DNA of 64,000 bases from Plectrocnemia conspersa. Taxonomy: Eukaryota; Arthropoda; Insecta; Trichoptera; Polycentropodidae. Below are positions 52,767 to 63,942 of the stretch, piece by piece. The notes under the pieces were generated by a model. That model ran no database searches, was not told the origin of the DNA, and saw only the letters and a list, made by a program, of their open reading frames with translations. Positions within the stretch are counted from its first letter, which is position 1; every line of letters starts with the position of its first letter. A program made the position numbers and the translations under genes. The DNA lies in NCBI GenBank assembly GCA_009617715.1, contig VTFK01000054.1, positions 1 to 64,000 of the forward strand. The letters run 5' to 3'.

Positions 52767-53527
52767 GTATGTTATTATGTATACAATAAACTGATATTCA
52801 ACTGCACGTCACACGCAACCGTAATAAATTAAAATTTATTATAAGTTAGAATTAATTTGAACTTAGAGCCATCATGCTCTTAAAGCGTCATGATATGTTT
52901 GAAAAAATACATAAAATACATTTATATTTAGTGAACCCATAATCAATTGCTAACATTCCAGTAGGTAACTCTCTGTAATTTTAACTTGAGAATATGCATA
53001 TATTCTAACATCTGGCACGGACCCAACTTTTTTATGCATCGGTTGTAAATTTTTTTTAAATACTCGTACAAATTTAATTTTCAACAAAACATCACTCGAT
53101 AAAAATTCTCCAGAAATTAGCAAATTTAAATAGAAAAAATAATTCTCGATTTGGCATTTTTTTCGAGAAGAAACAAAACCCATCAAAATATGTCAGCAAA
53201 AATCGTAAAAACTTAAATATAAATTAATAAAAAGTTCAATTTATACTTATTAGATAATTCAAACATGCATCAAAACCATTAACCAAAAAATATTTATTTA
53301 ATATATCTCTTTGATAACGCTTTCTTAAATCACTTTATAAAATACTAACGATCGCGATCACGTACTTACTGTAATTATTATCATTGTCACATCAGCATAA
53401 ACATACATACAATCCTCTTTTCTGTTCCGAAAATATAACATAAAATTCAAGGCAGTATATTAAACGAACATGAATCAGCATAACATCCAACTCTTCACCT
53501 TCGTCTCATTTAAAAATCTAATTTTAG

Positions 53528-53742
53528 GACGCTCACGAAGACGCCGGAAGAATAGGTCTAGTGATAGTCGTTGCTGGAATGATGGGCTCGGTCATGTGTG
53601 GTATTATATTGGACAAAACTCACCGATTCAAAGAGACTGCATTTGGAGTTTACGCTTCTTCTGTTGTCGGTATGGTGGTTTATACCTTCACTCTGTCACT
53701 TGGTCACATCATAATCGTATACATTAGCAGCTTTTTACTTGG
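53528..53742 (+). CDS. FLVCR: FLVCR-like exon, GRIGL and LDKT motifs
   Basis: The acceptor is TTTTAG and the donor GG|GTGAGT. The exon is 215 nt, phase 0 in and phase 2 out. It starts DAHEDAGRIGLVIVVAGMMG and carries the short cytosolic loop LDKTHRFKET between two helices, matching the major-facilitator A-like motif in the C-terminal half, followed by a long hydrophobic segment (VVGMVVYTFTLSLGHIIIVY). It is separated from the next exon by only 70 bp. Confidence 0.93.
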
Positions 53743-53812
53743 GTGAGTTTCATTAAATCGATAACGAAATAAAAATGAATATAATTTATATGATTAACTT
53801 TACTTTTTGCAG

Positions 53813-53918
53813 ATTCTTCATGACTGGATATTTGGCAGTCGGTTTCGAATTTGCCGCTGAAGTAACGTATCCTGAACCTGAAGGAACGACGGCAGGAATC
53901 TTGAACGCTGCTGCGCAG
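53813..53918 (+). CDS. FLVCR: FLVCR-like exon, [24 protein letters not shown]
   Basis: The acceptor is TTGCAG and the donor CAG|GTAATA. The exon is 106 nt, with its first base completing a Gly codon. It encodes one membrane helix and the conserved [19 protein letters not shown] stretch, strongly characteristic of FLVCR transporters. It ends in phase 0 with AAAQ. Confidence 0.93.
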
Positions 53919-53944
53919 GTAATATTTTTTTTAATTTATCTTAT

Positions 53945-54650
53945 ATTAACGCAGGTATTATTTTTATTATTATTAATGTCGACAAACGCTAGTAGAGCAA
54001 CAACACGGTTTTTTCCGCGTCGTTCCACGCATTCAAAGCGGTGATAAAATCCCTTAATCTATACCGACTTTCAAAAAGCATTCAACTTTCGTTAAACAAT
54101 TTCAAAAAACCATATTCTTGTGGTTTTTTCGAGTAACTTAAGTTATCGGCGTCATGTGCGAACTATGGCAATCGTCATTCCGATGAGTATTTTGCTATTT
54201 CTGGAGTACCACAGGGATCCAATCTGGGTCCTCTGCTCTTTTTTTCTTGGGTGCCAGTCCACCACAAGCTGGAGGCCCGCCATCTATCATCTGGAAGAGA
54301 CCTCTCGGGCTATCCGTCTGAAGTAAGGCGCGAGGCACTGCCTGGGACACAAAAAGCATACCAAAGTAACGCAAGCAAGCCAAAAAGGTATGGAACAGCT
54401 GATCCGGACGTTACACGCTGGGTGCCCACCCGAAGGGTTGGATTCGTATAGTCTTATTACCGGTAACGGCAGTGGTGCCCGCTATGGAATCCATCTCTGC
54501 TCTTTTTTCTCTCTATTATCGACACACATGCAGTAATTGATAATTCAGGATATTTATTATATGCTCAGGATCTGAATTGTTTCATGGTATTCGCACAGAT
54601 TCAGATTCATTATCTTTACAGAAACACCTAGAGTCACTGTAGAGGTAGTC
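53945..54650 (+). mobile_element. LINE reverse transcriptase fragment in FLVCR intron
   Basis: It matches the main LINE from the ARST motif region ([13 protein letters not shown]) through YTDFQKA (near 54059), SGVPQGSNLGPLLF-like coding (54194-54240) and, after a 247-bp insert, LLYAQDLNCF (the YADD motif with D changed to Q). The sequence then decays. Intronic and inactive. Confidence 0.8.
54248..54494. mobile_element. GC-rich 247-bp insert with target duplication
   Basis: It splits the reverse transcriptase fragment between motif B and motif C. The left flank CTCTGCTCTTTTTTTCT (54231-54247) is repeated after it as CTCTGCTCTTTTTTCT (54495-54510). The insert runs TGGGTGCCAGTCCACCACAA to GCCCGCTATGGAATCCAT, is much richer in G and C than anything around it, and contains GGTGCCCACCC and TTACCGGTAA. 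No terminal inverted repeat or poly(A) was seen. Family not recognised; possibly a SINE or a truncated non-LTR piece. Confidence 0.65.
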
Positions 54651-54901
54651 GATCGACAATCTTATCTATTTATTTTAATAATTTATTTAGCTAATATAGC
54701 TAAATTTTATACTCAACAAATTTTAACTAAAAATACTTATGATATAAACATAAACATAAAATAAATATAGACTTAATATTCTAATTTATTTAACCCACTA
54801 CATTTTTATTTTACCATTTATTTCTTAGCCAGTTTTATTTTGGTTCTTAATGAAATGAAATAAAGCGATAAATATTGAACATTTTTTTTGGTTAAATAGC
54901 A

Positions 54902-55052
54902 GGCGCGTACGGTGAGATACATTCCCTTTTGCTCGCTCGCGTGTTAAGTGACGAAAGTGAGCAAAAGATAAGATCGTACGGAACGCATGTAACGCACGCC
55001 CTTATCACTCTCGTCACTTAAAAAGCGAGCGAACGAAAGGGAATGTATCTCT
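54902..55052. mobile_element. Palindromic foldback MITE, family A, copy 3
   Basis: The fullest copy. It starts GGCGCGTACGGTGAGATACA, and its arms CCCTTTTGCTCGCTCGCGTG and AAAGCGAGCGAACGAAAGGG pair across a centre with GTACGGAACGCATGTAACGC. It lies in the last FLVCR intron, between a LINE fragment and a LINE 3' end. Confidence 0.8.
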
Positions 55053-55139
55053 AAAAATATATACAAAATTTATTACAAAAATATAAATATTTTAATTTTT
55101 ATTAAAAATAACATTAAATTCAACTGTATTTATAACTTA

Positions 55140-55300
55140 ATTGCTGCCCTAGAGAGTAACGATCGCGTTCCTTATTTTGCCCGTTACGGCCAGGACATCG
55201 GCGCTTGAGAACCCTTGTGCACGAACCATCCAGCTTATTAAAGAACTTTCTAAACCTGTCATGATGGTCAGATTTGTAATGAAAAAAAATATTGTAATTT
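55140..55300 (+). mobile_element. LINE 3' end fragment
   Basis: GAGTAACGATCGCGTTCCTT, CCAGGACATCGGCGCTTGAG and then AACCTGTCATGATGGTCAG match the end of the LINE coding region and the right half of its 3' hairpin. It may belong to the same copy as 53945-54650 after deletion, or be separate. Confidence 0.65.
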
Positions 55301-55558
55301 AAAACAATGCGTTTTATAGTTTTTTTTATTTAAAGATTATAATAATTAGAGGAATATATGTTTAAATAGTGGGTAAAATTAAAACCTTTAATAAGTTCGA
55401 GGATGTTTTCGGCGATAGCTACGAGGAGCTGGAATAATTAATATGGGATCACAATTTAAGAGTTTAATTTAATGTTTCGTATGCATTTTAATATTATTAC
55501 GTATTTATGTATTTAATATATTTTACTGATTTTTAATATTTTTTTTTGTATCTTACAG

Positions 55559-55720
55559 GTCTTTGGAATTATACTCACAATAGTATACGGGTATTTCTTG
55601 GATCTATGGGGAGACGTTTGGGCCAATATTGCCCTTTGCATAATTTTAGTGACGGGAACTATCGTCACAGCAACAATCAAGTCAGATCTTCGCAGACAAG
55701 CTGCTCATGGAGCTGCCTAA
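55559..55720 (+). CDS. FLVCR: FLVCR-like terminal exon with stop
   Basis: The acceptor is CTTACAG and the exon is in phase 0. It gives 53 codons and TAA at 55718-55720. It starts VFGIILTIVYGYFLDLWG, contains a last helix (ANIALCIILVTGTIVTATI) and ends in a short basic tail (KSDLRRQ followed by AAHGAA). The previous intron holds a LINE fragment and a foldback MITE but leaves the splice sites intact. Confidence 0.92.
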   Translation, partial: VFGIILTIVYGYFLDLWGDVWANIALCIILVTGTIVTATIKSDLRRQAAHGAA

Positions 55721-56300
55721 ACATGGAGATTTATTCTATTAAAAAATGTATAAAACTATTTTCGTTGCCGAATTTTGGCGATATTTAGAGGCGATGCGGA
55801 TGCATTTTTCGAAGGAAAATGAGTCATCGACTTGATGACATGATATTCTGTTGATCTTCATATCGATATGGTTCGAATTTTTCGGTTTGTCGTCCAAAGT
55901 ATTGAATTAGTCCTGCGGGCAATGTCACAATAAGACTTTAAAAAAACATATTTTTGAATCGCATTTCTCGTTGATATAATCGACTAATAAATTAAAATAA
56001 ATGCGTATAAATCTGCCCCATATAGTATAAAATCAGATGGACTAAGATAATATTTTGGATTTTTTTAATCTTAATATAAAGCGTCTATTCTTAATTTTAA
56101 AATTAAAAAAACATATCGTTTATAAATTAAACGTTATGTAAATGTACATAGTGGTCGAAATTATGTTTATTCGCGATTAATATATGATCATGTTTACTGT
56201 GATTAATTATATGTACATATATATTTTTTAAATGTATATATGTATGTTTGTATGTGTATATGAAATGCCGTTTATGTCTAAAGTGCAATTAAAGGAGCGA
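55721..56300 (+). promoter_or_regulatory. FLVCR 3' UTR with candidate poly(A) signals
   Basis: AT-rich sequence after the FLVCR stop. AATAAA occurs at 55986-55991 and 55996-56001. The true end cannot be set from sequence, and downstream AATAAA copies also exist. Extent is inferred. Confidence 0.35.
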
Positions 56301-56690
56301 AACTTTGATTCATACAAATAACTAAAGTCAAAAGTACATTACATTCCAGTAAAGAGAGCAACACCACTACACTAATTAGTTCTTCGTGAATTGATAAGCA
56401 TTTGTATTATTACTGTTATATTAAAAGGATTAAAAATTGCATCTTAAACAGAAACGACCGTATATGCATAAAATATATCGCATGTATATGTAGTTTTAAA
56501 CAAATAACTATGATTAGTTCCTTACTAGATTTTTTTCTTAACGTATTTATAATGGCGATTGAAAATATAATTTATCGACCTAGAACTTTGCGTGCTAATT
56601 AGTATTCATTGGTAACTTTCATGATATATAATAAAAAAATTCAATCGTGCTAGAACCATGGTGTGACAATAAGTAAAGCCTTTTAAAGGA

Positions 56691-56728
<38 letters not shown>

Positions 56729-58440
56729 GTATAATATAGTAGAGAAACAAATTGAAAAAAATGATAATTATAGAATAATATTTTCTTAGACCTAGAAAGG
56801 TGTTTATCAGTATTATTATATTGTTATAATTTTGATAGATAAAAGTCAAAGAATTATAAATTGTACCATTCCATTTACAAACATAAACACATACAACGAT
56901 TAATTAAAATGTTATAATTTTAGCATGGCTATTTTTATAATCGTATTATTGCGCAAAGATAAATTATATTAATATATATATATATACTATTATCTGAATA
57001 AAAGCCAATAGTTGATAGTTATATTTTTATAGTAAATGTAATTTAATGTTAAAAAACGTTTGTTATGTATTATTGACAATTTCCCATAATAATGTGCCAA
57101 GAAAAGTACATAGCTAAGCTATAAATACCGGCTGTTAATATATGTTAATAATTTATATAATATTTGCTTAAAGCGCAAAAATCCTGATATTTTAATTTTT
57201 TTTTATTTCAATGTGTTTTTATATTATCAAAAAAAATCTCGATGTTTTATATTACATATTCAGTTAGTGACGCAATTAAAATATTTTTAAATATATACAT
57301 ATATAATTAATATATGTATAATATATACGCATACGGTATTTCCATTGTTGTGATAATAGGATAATTTAAGATAAAGCTTAATTTGGAAGATGTTACCTAA
57401 ATTCTCATACGTTCAATCTATACATATTATATATATTTACTACCACGCACCTTCAAATGTGTATGTTGTTTTAGAATCTCTATACTAATATATGACAATA
57501 ATTTTTTTCGGATTTTATAGTGCGTATTAATCTATAAAAATATAATACACGTATTCAATAACTATCCAAATCTTATGTATTGTGGAAAAACCACGTTAAA
57601 AATGTCTTGTAAAAGTGACAATAAATTGTGTTTAATGCTATAATTATGTACATAATCCCTCATAAAACGCGATTGGGTGTCCACTCATGAAGTTAAAAAT
57701 AAATGTTTTAATGAGGAATGATTAGGTACATATAATGCAATAAAATACACATATATTCAATAAGCTTATATATGATATATTAAATGTTGAAGACTTACAT
57801 TAAATCGTATGTAAAAATTAATAAAAATATTTATTATACGATATATACTGTTGAAATATTTTCTGAATTAAAAAACTCAGAAATACTTCAGTTAACACGC
57901 CACAAAATGCATTCCATGTTATTTGATATAAATATACGTATTATTTTATGTTTTGATGACTATTGTTAAAGTGAAATAAATAACAATTATTAACTATTCA
58001 GTATGTACAATTTTTTCAATACAAATCCAAAAATATATTATACTCTTATAAACTTGTATAGCTGTAAACGCTTGCCAAATTTACACTATGTATTTTAATA
58101 ATGATTCTTAAATGATATGACAATAAATCGATGGAAGCAGGTCTATATGTTAATATAATAAAATATATATATATATAATAAAACAAAAAAAAACAGTATA
58201 TGTATACAAATATTTGATGATGAAAAAACAATGATTTTAAATGTTAAAAATGTAGAAAATAAAATACGATTAAAAATTATCAATGGATATTTTATTATTA
58301 CAATTCCACTAATTTCCATAAATTTGATTCCTAATTTATTTTTGTAAAAGTCGCATTGTATTATATGTGAGAAGATTTATTTTTAAATCCCATAAAAATC
58401 ATTCGTAATAAATGGTTCCTGATATGAAAATATAATATAA
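56301..58440. other. Intergenic AT-rich stretch
   Basis: No supported gene. Short AT microsatellites occur (e.g. 56699-56722). ORFs are AT-driven. Confidence 0.5.
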
Positions 58441-59118
58441 GGTCAGAAGACAGAGGACGCAGGTTCGAGCCACTGCAGCAGACTCAATTTTTTGTTTTTT
58501 GTTAATATTAAAAACATTTATTGAATATAAATTGTAATGTGCAGCGACCACACACAGATGACCACGTTCAAAAGGGTGACCAAAAACGATCATTTATTAA
58601 CAATGAAAACAGTCAAAAAGTAAGATAGTCGGAGGGTGAGACAGTGAATCAGAAGCACCATCAGCCACTCGAAGAGACCAGCAGACGCGTCCCCACCAAC
58701 AGACGCGAAGAGACGACCTGAAACTCCCGAATTATCGCTGCAAGATGAACTGCCTCCTGACACTCGCTGCAGACAGTCACAAGAACCCTGAGGATCATTC
58801 ACGGACATCATCATCTGCGTCAGCTTCAAGTTTTTCCGATAATCGTCCGTCGCACACATGTAAATATTGCTATAAAAAGTCTTACTAGATTCCACATAGA
58901 GTCTCATTGGCTACGAGGTCAATCACCCCTAGGGTTCACAGCCCCCTAAAAATACATATAAAAATGTCTAATTAATTATATAGATGTCACGAATTATCCG
59001 ACTGAAAAGTGTGATTATTAATACTTATAAGTATTCAATATGTCTGATTGACTTACCTCTACACCTATACGCCGTTGTAACGAATTGGGATTACGCATAT
59101 CGGGCTACAACGTAAGAT
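58441..59118 (+). mobile_element. tRNA-derived SINE, copy 3, interrupted
   Basis: Head with GCAGGTTCGAGCCACTGCAG, body matching the other copies up to ATATAAATTGTAA, then a GC-richer insert (58538-58940), then the AT-rich body again and the 3' hairpin CCGTTGTAACGAATTGGGAT to GGGCTACAACG at 59072-59113. Confidence 0.68.
58538..58940 (-). mobile_element. Insert in SINE copy 3, possible solo LTR
   Basis: About 400 bp, less AT-rich than its host SINE. Read on the minus strand it starts TGTGAACCCTAGGGG, has a TATA-like CTTTTTATAGC, an AATAAA before TGATCGTTTTTGG, and ends GTCGCTGCACA. TG...CA ends plus a poly(A) signal resemble a long terminal repeat. No clear target duplication was seen, so this is tentative. 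A 105-residue ORF inside (58907-58590) has no recognised family. Confidence 0.4.
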
Positions 59119-60189
59119 AAAAGACAGTAAAAATATATTAAATCATATTGGAATACATTTTCACTGCTCGGTTATCTAGCATTCATTTTAATAATCATTA
59201 CTCTGAGTGATTGATAAATATAAAAAATATAGTAATGATTTTAATTTTTATAAATTTGTTCAATTAATGATAAGTAATGATTAGTGTATCGAACGTATAT
59301 CCGTATCGTGTGCTTTAGAGCTAATAGTAGGGGCGTAAACCTGAACCATCTCTTTCTCAATTATGAATAATGTTTAAAAATATAGCTTTCAAACTGACTA
59401 TGTTAACGCAAATAAGGTATAGTGAAAATAAAATTCACTAATCGGTATTAGTGAAATTATATGCTCCTCTCAACTATCATTTGCAGGCGTAAAATGTCGA
59501 TTTGCCTGTTTTTTAAAAAAAAAACTGTTTATTACTATTAAAATATATTAAAAATATGCAATATGAGTTTTTAATTATCATGTTGACTAATTATTAAAAT
59601 AGTGCTTATTTTCGACAAAAATAAATAAATTTGACAGTTGCTAAACGTCCATTTGCTGTTTTAACCTACGCCTAACTTAAACGAATTTAATAACGGTAAA
59701 ATGGTTAATTTGTTGAGGTTAGGTTTGGGTTTAAACAGCACGGAAAATGCAGTGGAGAGTAACAACTAGTGTTTTTTTTAATTATAAAGCTAACTGTAGA
59801 CAATCATCCCCATGATTAATTTCTTTAAAAAAATATGATTCAAGGGCAGCACATCGCCTGTTAAGGCCAACATGTGCAAATCAAAACATAACCTAAATCT
59901 TGACCTAATGAAAATTTTAAAACTAGATATATTTTTAAACTTTCATTAGGTTGAGTTGGGTTAAGTTAGTTCGTGTAGGTTATGTTTGGATTTGGACAGC
60001 AAATGGATATTTCGCAACTGTGAAATTGAGTTTCAACGACAATAGGGCAACACAACACTTATTAAAGTTAAAATAGTTTTAAGATGGCCATACTTTTGTG
60101 CAATATTTTTTTCTAATCTTCCGTTTTAAGCAGAGAAAATCTGTACCAACTGTGAAAGTTAATCTAACATAATGTAATAAATAACCTTC

Positions 60190-60230
60190 AAGCAGGTCAT
60201 GTAACGTATTGGAACGGCGTTCCGGCACCA
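60190..60230 (+). repeat. Second copy of GGAACGGCGTTCC hairpin
   Basis: GTCATGTAACGTATTGGAAC continuing GGCGTTCCGGCA matches 23566-23600, so this is a dispersed repeat end, lying about 400 bp upstream of the SLC5 gene start. Confidence 0.6.
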
Positions 60231-60454
60231 TTTTTTACTATATTTTTAATGAAATTAACCGTGTCTTTCTGTTTTTATACACTTGTACGCCATTACACAC
60301 CACGAAGAGTAATTATGATCCATGCACAATATCTTATGAAATAATATACTCCGTAATTTATGTAGGTTTAAATAAGAACAAGGACACTAGGAAGTTACTT
60401 AATATAATAATTTCTTTATACTCTTAAGGTTAATTCCGCCCGTCACATACAAAA

Positions 60455-60474
60455 ACACACACACACACACACAC
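60455..60474. repeat. (AC)n microsatellite
   Basis: Ten AC units about 140 bp upstream of the SLC5 start codon. Confidence 0.9.
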
Positions 60475-60612
60475 CGGTAAATAAAGAGCGCAATTTATTA
60501 ATCAAGCATTCTGGGTGCTGTTTGATCAGGGCCCTCTGTGTTATATTACAATATGTCGGTCCAGCAGTGAGGACACTTGTTGCACACTGAGTCTGGGATA
60601 CGAGCCAGCATC

Positions 60613-60821
60613 ATGGAAGGTCAACGAGAAGTTTCTGAAGTCGGTGCCACCCTGCAGAGGTTCGGGTGGGTGGACTACGTGGTGTTCGTGTTAATGCTGG
60701 CGATGAGCGCCTTCGTCGGGGTCTATTGGGGCTTTATCAAGAAGCAAAAGTCTCAACAGGATTACTTGATGGGCGGCAGGAACATGAAGGTCTTTCCGGT
60801 ATCCATGTCCCTCGTGGCAAG
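60613..60821 (+). CDS. SLC5-family sodium-coupled transporter, exon 1
   Basis: The ATG at 60613 is preferred because the only nearby upstream in-frame ATG (60553) meets a stop within six codons. The exon encodes 69 residues plus two bases of a Ser codon, with donor AAG|GTATTT. A short cytosolic or extracellular N-terminus is followed by a membrane segment (VDYVVFVLMLAMSAFVGVYW, about residues 17-36) and the conserved SSF-family motif QQDYLMGGRNMKVFPVSMSL. This pattern is typical of insect sodium-coupled monocarboxylate or multivitamin transporters (SLC5A8/SLC5A6 group). The substrate cannot be decided from the first two exons. Confidence 0.92.
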
Positions 60822-61734
60822 GTATTTATACTTTGTGTTTATGTGCTTTAAACTAAACTTGAGTCTAGCTAGAGCTTTATAAGTCCATAGGGATGTATGT
60901 CATGCCCATAATAATTTTACCATTACAGTCCAAAGACATGCATATCATGCTAAATAAATTTTCTATTTTTTTAAAGCCATTTTCAATGACTTGATGATAA
61001 AATTTCAAGTATTTTATTTTATTCGTTAAATTACTAAAAATTCATCGTAAAATCTGTTAATCCATTGATAAATTTTGAAAATAATTTTTTGGCAAGTCTC
61101 TACCAGTCGCTCAAAACCTAGACGTGTAAATTGTTATATATGGTGCTCAATCTAAAAAGTTTTGTTTTTACATTTACGTACATATTTTCTTTAAATAAAT
61201 TAAATTACTGTTTTTAATTCAACTCAATATTTAGACAAAATATTTTGAGAGCATTAAATTCCAAATCGTGAAGTTGATGTTGACAAATCATTTGTCATAT
61301 ATTTATTATTTTATGCCCTATTGTAAGTCGCGATGATTAATTACGCTGAATGATTTATTTTAATCAAAAATAGTCCTTCAGTTGTACGATTGATTATTGC
61401 GATACATTGTTCATGCTGAAGGATAACATATATAAAGGGTGATCCAACTTTATTTCCCGAATTTTTTTAAACATATATTCGGATTTTTTATTATTCAAAC
61501 ATTTGTTCGATTTCAGTAATTAGGAAAAATAATATCAATTAAATGGCCGCCTCTGAACCTTTTGTAGCAGATGTATTTTTTTATGGCTTTAACCTACATT
61601 TCAGGCGGTATCTCGGCTATAATTTGGTGGATGTTGGGTTGTAGGTGCTCCAACAGCGTTAAGTCGCATAATATAGCCGGCCGGTTGCCCCACATCCTCT
61701 GGATTTTGGCCAGAAAAATATATGTCATTTAATA

Positions 61735-62215
61735 ATATACTATGAATATTAATGAAAACGAAATATTAAAAAAACTTTCACTAACTGAAAGTTTTGCCCC
61801 CCCCCCCCCTCCTTAAAAAAAAAGCTGAAATGACGTCCCTGATTCTAAATCAAAGATTTTTGGGTTATCCCTCGAAAAATAATCTATCATAAAAATATTT
61901 TTTTAAATATGATATTCCAGTAAAATTACAACGGAATACATTTTCATCGGTAGATATATATTTTTACCAGTGAAAATGTAGTTTATCTGACAAGTACTAG
62001 TAAAATTATATGACTTTTCCATACATAGTGATATACATACATATTTACGTACTTTATTTATTCATGTGCAATTTATATTGTATAGTTTTTTTTTCAATTT
62101 AGAATAATATTTTCACTGGTGAAAACCAAATACATTTTTACTAGTAAATATATATTTCTACTAGCGAAAATATAAATTATCTGCGCTAGTGAAATTATAT
62201 GCTGATATAAAATGT
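61735..62215 (+). repeat. Dispersed composite repeat, copy 2
   Basis: Same order of modules as 41107-41640, including ATGTCATTTAATAATATACT, GATTCTAAATCAAAGATTTT and ACCAGTGAAAATGTAGTTTA. Its start recurs a third time at 62755-62880. A weaker relative (TAGTGAAAATATA-type words) lies at 18786-18925. Confidence 0.65.
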
Positions 62216-62400
62216 CCATGAAACTCAATTTGACAGTTGCGAAACGTCCATTTTTTGTCAAACCCGAACCTAACTTTTTTTAAATTTTAAAAAAGTACAG
62301 ACAATATATTGCCCCATACTTTCTCTGGACTTCGATATTACACTGTTTAAAAATATGATAATTAACCTTACCGATATTACTACGGTCTTCTGATACAAAA

Positions 62401-62660
62401 GTGTTGGTAAAAGTTGATTCAAACCGAATTTTGATCAATAGAAGGGCGCAAAAATAATTATCTCTTCTCAGAAGTCAAAAATTCACGTCAAAAGCAATAA
62501 AATCGTGTCGGCGCCGTTTAATTGGGACGCTCGGCGACGGCGCGATTTTATTGCTTTTGACGTGGATTTTTGACTTCTGAGAAGGGATAATTATTTTTTG
62601 CGCCCTCCTATTGATCAAAATTTGGTTTAGATGTACTTCATTCGATTCTCACTTGTAATA
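62401..62660. mobile_element. Foldback MITE, family B, copy 4
   Basis: Both arms surround a centre with GGCGCCGTTTAATTGGGACG; the flanks match copies 1-3. It sits inside the mariner-like element at 61437-62956. Confidence 0.85.
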
Positions 62661-63633
62661 TTTTCATAAAAAGTCCTAATATGAACGCTAGATAACTGAG
62701 CGTTTCCTCTGCGACGGTGACAACACAATTTTATCGATTTTAACAGGATCGCCCTCTTGAATTTGGCTAGAAAAATGCATGTCATTTAATGAAATACTAC
62801 ACATCTGAAATAAATCAAAATAATAAAAAATAAACCACTGACTAACCAACTTTTGTTTTACTCCCTCTGCATTTGCCACTTTGAACACGCGTGATTATTG
62901 ACAGCTGTCTGATTTACAGTGCTGCTTACATATTAAACTCGAATTGGATCACCCTGCCAATTCTACATTATATTTAATTTTCTAAAAACTATATTTAACT
63001 AGTTAGTTAGGTCTAACACAAGCAATAAAAAAATACGCAAGGGAGAAGTTGTAAGATATAATATAAATTAACGTACAATAATATTATGGTATTTGCATGG
63101 CAGGACAATAAAAATCGTTCTATTCAAATATATTAAATTCATATGTTATGTATAAAAAAACTGTTAAAAGAAAAACAAAAGAGATGTTTATAAACGTAAT
63201 TCAAAATCATATCTTCATGTGTAAGATTGCTTCGAGAAATATGATGTATAAATATAACCAAACATCAAGTATAATATATAAATATGTAAGTAATTTTAAT
63301 GTATAATATTCATAAATATATTTAGTGTTTCATATATCAAAGTAATAAAAAATACCATGCGATTAATAATATAAATAAATAATACGGTTTATTATTGTAA
63401 AAATCTGTATAACATTATTAGTGAACAGAAAACTGGATGATCACACAACAAACAGTGGGATAATGTCTAATTATGTTATATCAAAATTTTGTACTTTTTT
63501 CTACCATATAGTTTCCAACATATAACGTGTTAAATTATAGTAAAGATTATATATTTTTTTGTCAGAAAAGTAAAAAAATATTGGACAGTAATGTTATTTT
63601 TATATCATAGAATCCCAGATAAATATACATAAA

Positions 63634-63640
<7 letters not shown>

Positions 63641-63720
<80 letters not shown>
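63641..63720. repeat. (AT)n microsatellite near SLC5 exon 2
   Basis: 80 bp of AT repeat, extended by a shorter AT run on its left, ending about 62 bp upstream of the exon 2 acceptor. Confidence 0.95.
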
Positions 63721-63726
<6 letters not shown>

Positions 63727-63782
63727 TAATTAAAACTATTAATGTTTTATTCAATCAATTATATGTTCAATTTATTTTTTAG

Positions 63783-63942
63783 TTTCATATCAGGAATAAC
63801 CCTACTCGGTGCTCCAACAGAAATGTACATGTATGGCACACAATATGTATTTGTGGCTGGAGGTATAATAAGCATGTCTTTTGTAATGGCAAACGTTTAT
63901 TTGCCAGTTTTCCACAACATGGGATTGATCTCAAACTACGAG
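63783..63942 (+). CDS. SLC5-family transporter, exon 2
   Basis: The acceptor TTTTTTAG is at 63781-63782 and the donor GAG|GTATTT at 63942. The split Ser codon is completed and the reading continues FISGITLLGAPTEMYMYGTQ, the hallmark second-helix motif of this family (ALSGxxxLGxPxExYxYG). A third hydrophobic stretch (FVAGGIISMSFVMANVYLPV) follows. The remaining exons lie beyond the right edge. Confidence 0.93.

Larger units (their letters stand above)
59119..60612. other. Upstream region of the SLC5-family gene
   Basis: It contains copies of the AGCAAATGGA/GTTGCTAAACGTCC repeat (near 59635 and 59998), a Helitron-like hairpin (60190-60230) and an (AC)n run at 60455-60474. The 5' UTR or promoter probably lies within 60480-60612, where base composition rises, but no core promoter motif could be assigned. 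Confidence 0.45.
61437..62956 (-). mobile_element. mariner-like element with nested repeats
   Basis: The left end AGGGTGATCCAACTT and right end TTGGATCACCCT are inverted. On the minus strand near 61560-61660 a frame reads LEHLQPNIHQIIAEIPPEM and, after a stop, FRGGHLIDIIF, the C-terminus of a Tc1/mariner-like transposase. The rest is replaced by a dispersed repeat (61735-62215) and a foldback MITE (62401-62660). Confidence 0.65.
60822..63782 (+). other. Intron 1 of the SLC5-family gene
   Basis: A GT-AG intron of 2,961 bp. It contains a decayed mariner-like element with an embedded foldback repeat (61437-62956), a 13-base C run at 61797-61809, and an AT microsatellite that ends about 60 bp before the acceptor. 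No other coding signal was seen. Confidence 0.85.

Noticed and set aside
58590..58907. 105-residue minus-strand ORF as a novel protein
   Set aside because: It lies inside an insert in a SINE that looks like an LTR; no conserved domain, signal peptide or neighbouring exon supports it.
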